64,000 nucleotides of DNA from an uncultured Actinomycetes bacterium (GTDB lineage: Bacteria; Actinomycetota; Acidimicrobiia; Acidimicrobiales; Ilumatobacteraceae), in contig CALBSD010000058.1 in assembly GCA_937927625.1 (NCBI GenBank), positions 1 through 64,000 of the forward strand, read 5' to 3'. Both the position numbers and the translations under genes were made by a program. Positions within the stretch are counted from its first letter, which is position 1. Each line of letters begins with the position of its first letter. The notes under the pieces are model-generated. The model was not told the origin of the DNA. It saw only the letters and a program-made list of their open reading frames with translations, and did no database searches. This document shows, in pieces, positions 43,657 to 51,356 of the stretch.

Positions 43657-46529
43657 GATCCCACGGTACTCGCATCAAGTGACATCGCATACGCCTCAAT
43701 GGGGGCGCAGGTGCAGACCAAGTTGCGGTCGCCATAAGCAGCATCAATGCGGGACACTGGTGTGTGATATCCGCGAGACCTCAATTGAGGAACAGGGAAG
43801 AGCGCATCCTCGCGAGAGTATGAATGATTCCATTCACCCGCAATGTCCTCAATGGTGTGAGGCGCATGACGTAATACTGATTCTGAAGCGCTGACCGCAC
43901 CGGAAATAACCATCTCAATTTCGCGACGAATGCCCAGCATCGCCTCGCAGAATCGATTGACCTCTGCAAGAGATTCGCTCTCGGTGGGCTCCACCATCAA
44001 GGTATTGGCAACGGGGAAGCTCATAGTGGGCGCATGTAGTCCGTAGTCCATGAGACGCTTTGCGACATCGTCGATTGTGATGTCGGTTCCCTTGATGACT
44101 TCACCAACATTCAAAATGCATTCATGAGCCACACTGTCGTTTGCGCCGCGATACAGAACGGGATACGCGTCGTTGAGGCGCGCTGCAATGTAGTTGGCAG
44201 AGAGAATCGCATCGGCAGTTGCCTGCAACAATCCGTCGGCACCCATCAGTGTGATGTAGACCCAGGGAATGCACAAGATGCTCGCTGAGCCGTACATCGC
44301 TGCAGAGATTGGCCCAACAGGGGAGTCTGAAGCGAGTGGGTTTCCAGGAAGGTATGGCGCGAGATGCGCGCGTACGGCAACAGGTCCGACTCCTGGTCCA
44401 CCTCCGCCATGCGGAATGCAGAAGGTCTTGTGCAAATTCAGATGGCTGACGTCCGCGCCAAATTTTCCTGGTTGTGCAGTGCCAACGAGAGCATTCATAT
44501 TTGCACCGTCGACATACACCTGTCCGCCGTTGTCATGAATGATCGCGCAGATTTCGCCGATCGCTTCTTCGAACACACCATGTGTTGACGGATATGTCAC
44601 CATCGTTGCTGCAAGTGAATTTCCAGCCTTCTCTGCTTGTGCGCGAAGGTCGGCAACGTCAATGTTGCCGTTCTCGTCACATTGAACAACAACTACCTTC
44701 ATGCCGGCCATGACGGCACTTGCAGCATTAGTTCCGTGCGCACTTGATGGGATCAGGCAAATGTCTCGCTGTACATCACCGCGGGCATGGTGATACGCAC
44801 GAATAGCCATCAAGCCTGCAAATTCACCCTGGCTTCCGGCATTTGGTTGCAGACTTACCGCGTCGTATCCGGTTATGGAAACGAGCATTTGTTCAAGCTC
44901 GCTGATCACGGTGCGCATACCAACAGATTCATCATCGGGCACCAGTGGGTGAAGCGATGAGAACTCAGGCCACGTCACTGGTTCCATTTCGGTAGTGGCG
45001 TTCAGCTTCATGGTGCAAGAACCCAACGGAATCATCGTGCGATCGAGCGCGAGGTCTTTGTCGGCAAGTGTTCGCAGATATCGGAGCATTTCATGCTCAG
45101 TGTGATAGCGGTGGAACACTGATTGCGTCATATATGAATCGTTGCGAACAACATTTGAGAGCGAATGAGAAGCAGATGTTGTGAGGGTTGCACCGATACT
45201 TGCGAGAAGTGCCGACAACGAATCCTCAGTAGTCGTCTCGTCGATACTGAACGAAAGAGTTGAACTATCGACAACACGAATATTGAAACCACTCGCACGA
45301 ACTGTTGATGCCATTGAATGTGCGTCAGAGGTCTCAAAGGCAACGGTGTCGAAGAAGTGATTCGATACGAGAGTGAAGCCTGCAGTTTGCAGCGAAGATG
45401 CCGCGCGAGATGCAAGAGAGTTGATGCGAGTTGCAATCCGCTGCAGACCCTGTGGGCCATGCCATACGCCGTACATGCCGGCGATGTTCGCCAGCAAGAC
45501 CTGTGCGGTGCAGATGTTTGACGTTGCCTTCTCGCGTCGAATGTGTTGTTCACGAGTCTGCAATGTCAAACGCAGGGCAGGACGACCTGCAGTGTCGGTG
45601 CTCACACCAACGAGACGTCCGGGAAGGGAGCGAGCATGTTTGTCAAGAGTTGCCATGAAAGCTGCGTGTGGTCCGCCGAATCCCATCGGAACACCGAAGC
45701 GTTGTGATGATCCGACGGCAATGTCGAAGCCGAGTTGTCCTGGAGGAAGAATGAGTGTGCATGCCATCAAGTCGGTTGCTGCGATTGCTACTGCATTGGA
45801 TGCATGAGTTGCTTCAGTCAATGCGCGAATGATTTCTGGCGAGGGGAGTGAGCCATTGCTTCCAGGCCACGAAACGACGACTGCGAAATGTCCATCGGGT
45901 GTCATGTCCTGAATCGAAGACTCAACGACAGTGATGCCAATGGGCTCCATTCGTGTGCGGAGAACAGAAAGAGTTTGTGGGTGAGTGTTTGAATCCACCA
46001 GAACAGAGTCTGAACCGGACTTGCTAATGCGATGTGCCATCGTGACTGCCTCGGCAACCGCGGTTGCTTCATCGAGAAGAGAGGCATTCGCCAAGGGCAA
46101 ACCGGTCAACTCCGAAATCATTGTTTGGAAGTTCAGCAGTGCTTCAAGACGACCTTGGCTGATCTCTGGTTGATACGGGGTGTACGCCGTGTACCACGCC
46201 GGATTTTCAAGAACATTTCGCTTCACTACTGGCGGCGTAATTGTTCCGTAGTAGCCCTGGCCGATAAATGATGTGCGCTTGACGTCATTGTTGAACTTTG
46301 CACGCAATTGTTCGAGAACTTCATGTTCAGCAACTGATGAGGCGAGTGGCAAGCGTTCACGTAAACGAATCGCGGAAGGAATGGTTGCATCGAGAAGTGC
46401 CTCAACAGAATCAATGCCGATGACGCGCAACATCTCGGCACGATCATCTTCGGAAAGACCCAAATGGCGAATGGCGAAATCGTCAGGTGTGAAACCTGGG
46501 GTTGTCAACGACCGGGGGCTCGGGCTCAT
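43653..46529 (-). CDS. gcvP: Glycine dehydrogenase (decarboxylating), P protein
   Basis: 958 residues, the usual fused single-chain form. Two PLP-transferase halves; the PLP Lys701 is in NLHKTFCIPHGGGGPG. N-terminal FAIRHLGLSEDD and FIGQGYYGTITPPV, and IPLGSCTMKLNATTEM at mid-protein, are diagnostic. The start is the ATG preceded by CGGAG; a longer frame through the riboswitch was rejected. Expression is riboswitch-controlled; the T and H proteins are encoded on the opposite strand. Confidence 0.95.
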   Translation of the reverse strand: MSPSPRSLTTPGFTPDDFAIRHLGLSEDDRAEMLRVIGIDSVEALLDATIPSAIRLRERLPLASSVAEHEVLEQLRAKFNNDVKRTSFIGQGYYGTITPPVVKRNVLENPAWYTAYTPYQPEISQGRLEALLNFQTMISELTGLPLANASLLDEATAVAEAVTMAHRISKSGSDSVLVDSNTHPQTLSVLRTRMEPIGITVVESSIQDMTPDGHFAVVVSWPGSNGSLPSPEIIRALTEATHASNAVAIAATDLMACTLILPPGQLGFDIAVGSSQRFGVPMGFGGPHAAFMATLDKHARSLPGRLVGVSTDTAGRPALRLTLQTREQHIRREKATSNICTAQVLLANIAGMYGVWHGPQGLQRIATRINSLASRAASSLQTAGFTLVSNHFFDTVAFETSDAHSMASTVRASGFNIRVVDSSTLSFSIDETTTEDSLSALLASIGATLTTSASHSLSNVVRNDSYMTQSVFHRYHTEHEMLRYLRTLADKDLALDRTMIPLGSCTMKLNATTEMEPVTWPEFSSLHPLVPDDESVGMRTVISELEQMLVSITGYDAVSLQPNAGSQGEFAGLMAIRAYHHARGDVQRDICLIPSSAHGTNAASAVMAGMKVVVVQCDENGNIDVADLRAQAEKAGNSLAATMVTYPSTHGVFEEAIGEICAIIHDNGGQVYVDGANMNALVGTAQPGKFGADVSHLNLHKTFCIPHGGGGPGVGPVAVRAHLAPYLPGNPLASDSPVGPISAAMYGSASILCIPWVYITLMGADGLLQATADAILSANYIAARLNDAYPVLYRGANDSVAHECILNVGEVIKGTDITIDDVAKRLMDYGLHAPTMSFPVANTLMVEPTESESLAEVNRFCEAMLGIRREIEMVISGAVSASESVLRHAPHTIEDIAGEWNHSYSREDALFPVPQLRSRGYHTPVSRIDAAYGDRNLVCTCAPIEAYAMSLDASTVGS

Positions 46530-46551
46530 ATGTTCTCCGATGGAGTGTGGA

Positions 46552-46720
46552 CCCCCGCTGTCTTTGGTGCCTGAGAGCTTCACCACAAAGTGGCTTTCCC
46601 CGTCGGCGGAGGGCGAACCCTCTCTTTCCAGCGTTCTGTATCTACATGGTCCTTTTGCCTGAGAGATTCCGGGGCGGTTGCTCCTTCGGCGGTGCACGAG
46701 GCACTCTCTCCCAAGTAGAT
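46552..46720 (-). ncRNA. Tandem glycine riboswitch upstream of gcvP
   Basis: Two glycine aptamers lie in series on the minus strand. The first is closed by ATCTAC/GTAGAT and contains GGGAGAGAGTGCC, GCCGAAGGAGCAA and CTCTCAGGCAAAAGGAC. The second is closed by CGCTG/CAGCG and contains CCGCCGACGGGGAAAGCC and CTCTCAGGCACCAAAGACAG. Both have the conserved aptamer core. It ends about 20 bases before the gcvP ATG; the short remaining linker suggests control of translation or of an overlapping expression platform, probably switching gcvP on with glycine. Confidence 0.95.
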
Positions 46721-46775
46721 GTTTTCTCACACCGTAGTCGGTGGGGAAGTAGTGGTTTGATTCCGCCCTGAGGTG

Positions 46776-48026
46776 TTAGTCCACAGTGGCGTACGAGCCT
46801 GCTGAACCCGACTTTCCTTCAAGTTCCTGGACGCATTCATCAAGGTCTGAGAGGAATTCGTCAATACGTGCTTCATGGCCAGCGTGCACCGTGAGGTGAA
46901 TACTGGGTGGTGGACCTTGTCGATCCATATACCAACCACGGGCGATTAGTAATTCAGCAAGTGCAAATACGTCATGACGCTTTGGGTCGGTCGTGCCGAA
47001 CGAAATGAGAGTGGTATCGGGCATCGCGCGTAATGACAAGAGTGGATGTGCATCAATATGACGAGCAATTTTCAAGGCACTGACGCGAGCACTGTTTGTG
47101 GCGGTGCGGTAACCGTTGTCGCCAAGGAAACGCATAACAGCCCAAGCGGATGCAATGGGGCCGCCAGATTTTGTGCCGAGGATTCCGGAGGAGCCGTACA
47201 TGCCGCCAAGCCAATTATCTGTCAGGAAAGTTTGATCATTACGCAAGGTCTTGTTGCGATGAAGAAGAACTCCTGCTCCTTTTGATGTGTATCCGTACTT
47301 GTGAAGATCAACAGAGATGGAAGTGACTCCATCGACGCGGAAATCCCATGGCGCAATTTCTTCGCCTAACGCTTCGAGATAGGGAAGAGTCACGCCACCC
47401 ATGCATGCATCAACGTGGCAGTTGATGTCACGCTCCAGTGCGATTGCAGCGATGTGCACAATGGGGTCAACAACGCCTTGTGGGTATTGAGGGGCGGACC
47501 CAACAATCAAGATGGTGTTCTCGTCAACAGCAGCACGCATGGCGCTGACATTTGCTCGCCAGTCCGGACCGACGTCAACCCGTCGGCTTTCCACGTTGAA
47601 ATAGTCGGCACCTTTTTCAAGCGCTGCATGAGCTGACGTGGGCAAAACCATGTTGGGGGTGCTGGTGAGTCGACCCTCACGCTTGGCACGCATCACAGCG
47701 GCTCTCACGACCAGCACAAGGCTCTCGGTGCCACCAGAGGTCATAAAGCCAGCAACAGCATCGTCGCCGATGCACCAGCCGGCCACAGTGTCAACAACTT
47801 CCTGCTGCATGTGCTTCAGCGACGGGAAGGCCGATGTGTTCAGGGCGTTCTCGCCAGAGAACCTTCGGTAGGCCTCTTCGGCGACGGCGAGCTGCTCGGG
47901 GCTTGCGGAATAGGCGAGTGTGAAGCAACGCCCGTCGCGCCACCGAACATCTTGTGTGCGGAAGGTTTCCATCTCGCTGAAAACGTCTTGGGCGCTGATG
48001 CCGTCCTGAAGTTGCCGAATTGCCAT
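46776..48026 (-). CDS. PLP-dependent decarboxylase / sphingosine-phosphate-lyase-like protein
   Basis: 416 residues, group II PLP decarboxylase fold. MTSGGTESLVLVVRAA, HVDACMGGVTLPY (Asp206) and SISVDLHKYGYTSKGAGVLL with PLP Lys243 are present. The HKYGY..KG form is nearer to sphingosine-1-phosphate lyase and similar enzymes than to classical glutamate decarboxylase. Substrate unknown; a long-chain base phosphate or an aromatic/glutamyl amine are options. The ATG was preferred (AAGG nine bases upstream) over an in-frame GTG at 48053. Confidence 0.82.
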   Translation of the reverse strand: MAIRQLQDGISAQDVFSEMETFRTQDVRWRDGRCFTLAYSASPEQLAVAEEAYRRFSGENALNTSAFPSLKHMQQEVVDTVAGWCIGDDAVAGFMTSGGTESLVLVVRAAVMRAKREGRLTSTPNMVLPTSAHAALEKGADYFNVESRRVDVGPDWRANVSAMRAAVDENTILIVGSAPQYPQGVVDPIVHIAAIALERDINCHVDACMGGVTLPYLEALGEEIAPWDFRVDGVTSISVDLHKYGYTSKGAGVLLHRNKTLRNDQTFLTDNWLGGMYGSSGILGTKSGGPIASAWAVMRFLGDNGYRTATNSARVSALKIARHIDAHPLLSLRAMPDTTLISFGTTDPKRHDVFALAELLIARGWYMDRQGPPPSIHLTVHAGHEARIDEFLSDLDECVQELEGKSGSAGSYATVD

Positions 48027-48113
48027 GGTGAGCACCTTAGGTGTCACGGACACGGGGAGAACCGTCTCAAACCACTGTGGTTATTGGTTCATACATAAAT
48101 TACATAACGGACA

Positions 48114-48491
48114 TTATGGGCGTACCGAGGGATGAAGCGAAGCAGTGGCCACCGGCTCGGCTGCATCCATGACCCAATCCAAAATCTCTTTGATGGAGTC
48201 CTTTGTGTGGCGCAGTTTGCTCAAGTCGTTACGTGCATCGGTCAACGCGCAATGCAAAACGTAAATCTGATCTTTGAGTACGTCGAGTTCTTCGCGCGTC
48301 ATAACCAACTCGTTCTCCGACAACTCCAGCTCTGAGGCTCTTTGCCTTGAAACCCAGTCCCATTGGCGGCATTTCTGACTGCAGAACTCTTTGCGGCGGC
48401 CTGGACCGTCCTGAGCTGGCAAGGCATGCCTGCACCATCGGCATCGGCGGTCCTTTCCCCGCACCTCTGCTTCAGTTGGGATTTTCGTCAT
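48114..48491 (-). CDS. Actinobacterial zinc-ribbon/coiled-coil hypothetical protein
   Basis: 125 residues. A zinc-finger-like module CRWCRHALP ... FCSQKCRQ (Cys-x2-Cys, Cys-x3-Cys) at about 17-42, then a Glu/Leu-rich helix of ~60 residues likely to form a coiled coil. Proteins with this N-terminal module are common in Actinobacteria and of unknown function. The ATG at 48491 was chosen because the upstream 45 residues show no family features and would overlap the divergent PLP gene. Confidence 0.6.
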   Translation of the reverse strand: MTKIPTEAEVRGKDRRCRWCRHALPAQDGPGRRKEFCSQKCRQWDWVSRQRASELELSENELVMTREELDVLKDQIYVLHCALTDARNDLSKLRHTKDSIKEILDWVMDAAEPVATASLHPSVRP

Positions 48492-48524
48492 GATGAAATT
48501 GTATTGCACAGTAGATTGCTGAAC

Positions 48525-49580
48525 GTGGAATTTCCCCCAGCACCTCGCAACTTTTTCGCCAGTGACAACTTCAGTGGCGCCCATCCTCGTTACATCGACG
48601 CCATCGCTCGCGCCAATGAAGGCCATGTCATGGCGTACGGAAGTGACGCTCTCACGAAGAAGGCCACTTCCCTCTTTGCTGATTTGTGTGACATCGATGT
48701 GGATGTGTTGTTCACGTTCAATGGCACTGGTGCAAATGTCGTCGCGCTCGCAAGTTTGTTGAAGCCAGCCGATTCAGTGATCTGTACGAATTGGTCGCAC
48801 ATCAACATGGATGAAACCGGCGCACCTGAAAAGTTTCTTGGCGCAAAATTGCAAGACGTTGATTGCCCTGATGGAAAACTAAAGCCTGAACACATTGAGT
48901 CTCTCGCGACTGCAATCGGCAATGTGCATCACGTTCAACCTGGCGTTGTTTCAATCACGCAGGCAACTGAACTTGGCGGCCTTTACTCCGTTGAAGAAAT
49001 TCGTGCCATTTGCGACTCTGCTCATTCATTCGGCATGCGTGTTCATTTGGACGGCGCTCGTATTTCAAATGCAGTAGCTGCATTGGGTGGCGACGCGAAC
49101 ACATTTCGTGCACTGACATTTGGTGCAGGTGTTGATGCAGTTTCGTTTGGTGGAACAAAGAACGGAATGTTGGGTGCTGAGGCTGTTCTGTTACGTCGTG
49201 GCGTTGCGTCTGATCGAAGTGCATACATCCGCAAGCAAGCAACGCAACTTCCCTCTAAGCAGCGATACGCAGCAGCACAATTCGTTGAGGGCCTCAGTGA
49301 TGGTTTGTGGCTTGCGACTGCCTCACAAAGCAATGCCATGGCGCAACGTCTCTACTCTGCCGTGTCTGGCATCAAGGGGCTGAATATTGAATCGCCTGCC
49401 GTCAACAGCATGTACCCCCTGCTCCCCCGTCCTGTAAAGCAAATGTTGCAGGAGTGGAGCTTCTTCTGGGATTGGGACGAAAGCCGCTCTCAGGTCCGCT
49501 GGATGACCTCCTGGGACACCACTGAGGCAGATGTTGACGCCTTTGCCGCCGGCGTTAAGGCTGCGTTCGAAAGGGCCTGA
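48525..49580 (+). CDS. Threonine-aldolase-like / beta-eliminating lyase (PLP enzyme)
   Basis: 351 residues, fold type I PLP enzyme. FNGTGANVVAL, HLDGARISNA (Asp176) and SFGGTKNGMLG with PLP Lys212 match the low-specificity L-threonine aldolase/beta-eliminating lyase family, which cleaves threonine to glycine and acetaldehyde. That would link it to the nearby glycine cleavage genes; the link is inferred. The start is a GTG; a longer frame to 48363 overlaps the divergent zinc-ribbon gene and was rejected. Confidence 0.85.
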   Translation: MEFPPAPRNFFASDNFSGAHPRYIDAIARANEGHVMAYGSDALTKKATSLFADLCDIDVDVLFTFNGTGANVVALASLLKPADSVICTNWSHINMDETGAPEKFLGAKLQDVDCPDGKLKPEHIESLATAIGNVHHVQPGVVSITQATELGGLYSVEEIRAICDSAHSFGMRVHLDGARISNAVAALGGDANTFRALTFGAGVDAVSFGGTKNGMLGAEAVLLRRGVASDRSAYIRKQATQLPSKQRYAAAQFVEGLSDGLWLATASQSNAMAQRLYSAVSGIKGLNIESPAVNSMYPLLPRPVKQMLQEWSFFWDWDESRSQVRWMTSWDTTEADVDAFAAGVKAAFERA

Positions 49581-49601
49581 ATCTGTACAAATTGTCAAGA
49601 A

Positions 49602-49629
49602 TTGACTGCTGAGTTAATTCCGCTAATGT
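49602..49629 (+). promoter_or_regulatory. Candidate sigma-70-type promoter for whiB
   Basis: TTGACT, a 16-base spacer and TAATGT are followed by a purine-rich GGGGGAC just before the whiB ATG. It lies in the intergenic space after the aldolase-like gene. This is the best-matching promoter I found in the window; it remains a prediction. Confidence 0.5.
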
Positions 49630-49659
49630 GTCCCAAGGCACGGCAGTTGGGGGACAACG

Positions 49660-49965
49660 ATGGCCATTGGGGATCTGTTCGCATTCCGAGAGTGGGATGA
49701 CACCACGTGGTCTGCTTCTGCTGAGTGCAAAGGCCTCGCAGCAATTTTCTTTCCACCTGCAGCGGAACGTCCGCAAGCTCGTGAGCGTCGTGAAGCCCAA
49801 GCTCGCGAAGTGTGTCAGAACTGTGAAGTCCTTCTCGATTGTCGAGACTTCGCTCGTCGTAATCGTGAATATGGATTCTGGGGTGGCGAATCCGAAGAAG
49901 AGCGTCACGCCGCTGGTTACCGATTGATTGCACCGATCGGTGTGCGTGCTCGCAATATTTCGTAA
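49660..49965 (+). CDS. WhiB-family iron-sulfur transcription factor
   Basis: 101 residues. Four Cys ligands for a 4Fe-4S cluster: Cys23, Cys52, Cys55, Cys61 (AECKG; CQNCEVLLDC). The turn motif GFWGG (72-76) precedes a basic/acidic C-terminal part (EEERHAAGYRL). WhiB proteins occur only in Actinobacteria and their phages and act with sigma factors. The subclass is not certain; length and motif spacing fit a WhiB1/WhiB2-like member. Convergent with prmA, stops touching. Confidence 0.92.
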   Translation: MAIGDLFAFREWDDTTWSASAECKGLAAIFFPPAAERPQARERREAQAREVCQNCEVLLDCRDFARRNREYGFWGGESEEERHAAGYRLIAPIGVRARNIS

Positions 49966-50757
49966 TTAGTTCTTGCGAAGGGCAACGGCTGTCCAGCCGT
50001 CCATTTCATCTCGCTGAATTTCCGTGAATTCAGAAAACTCCTGCAACACTCGCTCCACTTGTTCTGTGCGCATGCCACTGAGAACAAGTAGTCCCCCGCC
50101 AACTGTTGCCGTTGAAATCTTCTCTGACTCTTCGATAAGTACTGGAGCCAGAATGTTTGCAAGAACAACATCTGATGTGCTCTCTGGGTATCCCTCTACC
50201 CATGAAACTGCAGTAGTGCCATTAAGGCGCGCGTTATCTGTAACAGCTTTCTGAGCACTGTCTGCAATGTCATACGCAGTGCATATGCAGTCTCGAAGCA
50301 CGGCGAGTCCCACTGCCAAAACTCCAGACCCGCAACCAAGATCAAACACTGTGCAAGGTGTTGCGATGTTCTCCAATGCCAATCGCAAAGTCAGGACAGT
50401 CGTGGGGTGATTGCCGAGGCCAAAGGTGTCAAGTGGTTCCACATAAATCGGCGTGCAGTTTTCTGGTGCTGCAACCCATGCGGGGATCAGTGCGACTTTG
50501 TTGTTCACCCACGTGGCGATTGCGTGTTGACGCCACGTATCGGCCACTGCCCTTTCTATTTCGACACGCGTCACTGTGATGTCAGGAAATGACTCAATGA
50601 CAGAAGAGATGGCATTTTCGGGTTCGTCGCCCATGCTTGTTCGAAGAGTTGTTTTGCCGTCGATGTCGTTGCGCTCTTCAATGGCAACGACTCCGAGCGA
50701 CCACAGGAGATCTGAGACGAGTTCAGTGTCAAGTGTGTCGACGATGAAGTCGACCAT
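49966..50757 (-). CDS. prmA: PrmA-like ribosomal protein L11 methyltransferase
   Basis: 263 residues. SAM-binding motif I is VFDLGCGSGVLAVGLA; the PrmA signature FGLGNHPTTVLTLRLA precedes it; ANILAPVL is the motif IV region. Likely trimethylates ribosomal protein L11, though related protein methyltransferases share these motifs. The ATG at 50757 begins 11 bases after the gamma-CA gene; a frame extending to 50934 lies within that gene and was rejected. Confidence 0.85.
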   Translation of the reverse strand: MVDFIVDTLDTELVSDLLWSLGVVAIEERNDIDGKTTLRTSMGDEPENAISSVIESFPDITVTRVEIERAVADTWRQHAIATWVNNKVALIPAWVAAPENCTPIYVEPLDTFGLGNHPTTVLTLRLALENIATPCTVFDLGCGSGVLAVGLAVLRDCICTAYDIADSAQKAVTDNARLNGTTAVSWVEGYPESTSDVVLANILAPVLIEESEKISTATVGGGLLVLSGMRTEQVERVLQEFSEFTEIQRDEMDGWTAVALRKN

Positions 50758-50767
50758 CGGCCATGAA

Positions 50768-51286
50768 TCAGTCGATGCGTCGAAGTTGCTCACGGAAGCG
50801 TGCACCTTTGTGGATATATGCCATGGCGGCAAACTCGATGTCTTCCTTGCGGGCGCGACCTTCTTTGATGACGGCTGGTGCCCCAACGGCGAGTGCTCCG
50901 GGTGGCACCACAGTGTCATTGAGAACAACCGCATTGGCGGCGACTATGGCTCCGGTGCTGATGACCGCTCTGTGCAGAACAACTGATCCTGATGACACCT
51001 GTGCGCCATCTTCAACAATGCAGCCCTCCAGATGCACGATGTGGCCAATGACGCAATCGTTGCCCACTGTGGTGTGGTTCGCAGGTGTGGTGTGAATGAC
51101 AGTTCCGTCCTGGATGCTGGTGCGCTCACCGATCACAATTGCTCCATCGTCTCCACGAAGAACGGCCCCGGACCAAATGGAACTCTGAGCCCCAATGGTG
51201 ACTGACCCGATGATGACGGCATCGGGTGAGATGAAGGCAGTGGGGTCAATAACGGGAACTTGGTCGCCGAGTGCGTAGATAGCCAT
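50768..51286 (-). CDS. Gamma-carbonic anhydrase-like left-handed beta-helix protein
   Basis: 172 residues, hexapeptide-repeat beta-helix (repeats from IGSVTIGAQSSIWSG to IVAANAVVLND). Two metal-ligand His are where expected: His65 (TVIHTT) and His82 (IGHIV). The third His of the typical GHxxxxHG pattern is replaced by Glu87 (GHIVHLEG), with an extra His85. Carbonic anhydrase activity is therefore doubtful; a metal-binding scaffold or acyltransferase-like role is possible. The helical C-terminal segment is present. It is co-transcribed with prmA. Confidence 0.85.
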   Translation of the reverse strand: MAIYALGDQVPVIDPTAFISPDAVIIGSVTIGAQSSIWSGAVLRGDDGAIVIGERTSIQDGTVIHTTPANHTTVGNDCVIGHIVHLEGCIVEDGAQVSSGSVVLHRAVISTGAIVAANAVVLNDTVVPPGALAVGAPAVIKEGRARKEDIEFAAMAYIHKGARFREQLRRID

Positions 51287-51356
51287 GCGCGAAGACTACT
51301 GATGAGTCCCTTGTGGCTGATGGTCAAGCGTAAAACGGAGATACCGTAGAACCCCT

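Noticed and set aside
46530..46730. N-terminal extension of gcvP by 67 residues
   Set aside because: It translates the tandem glycine riboswitch; GcvP homologues begin at the ATG at 46529, which has its own ribosome site.
50758..50934. Extended PrmA start
   Set aside because: The extra segment lies in the gamma-CA gene and has no methyltransferase similarity.
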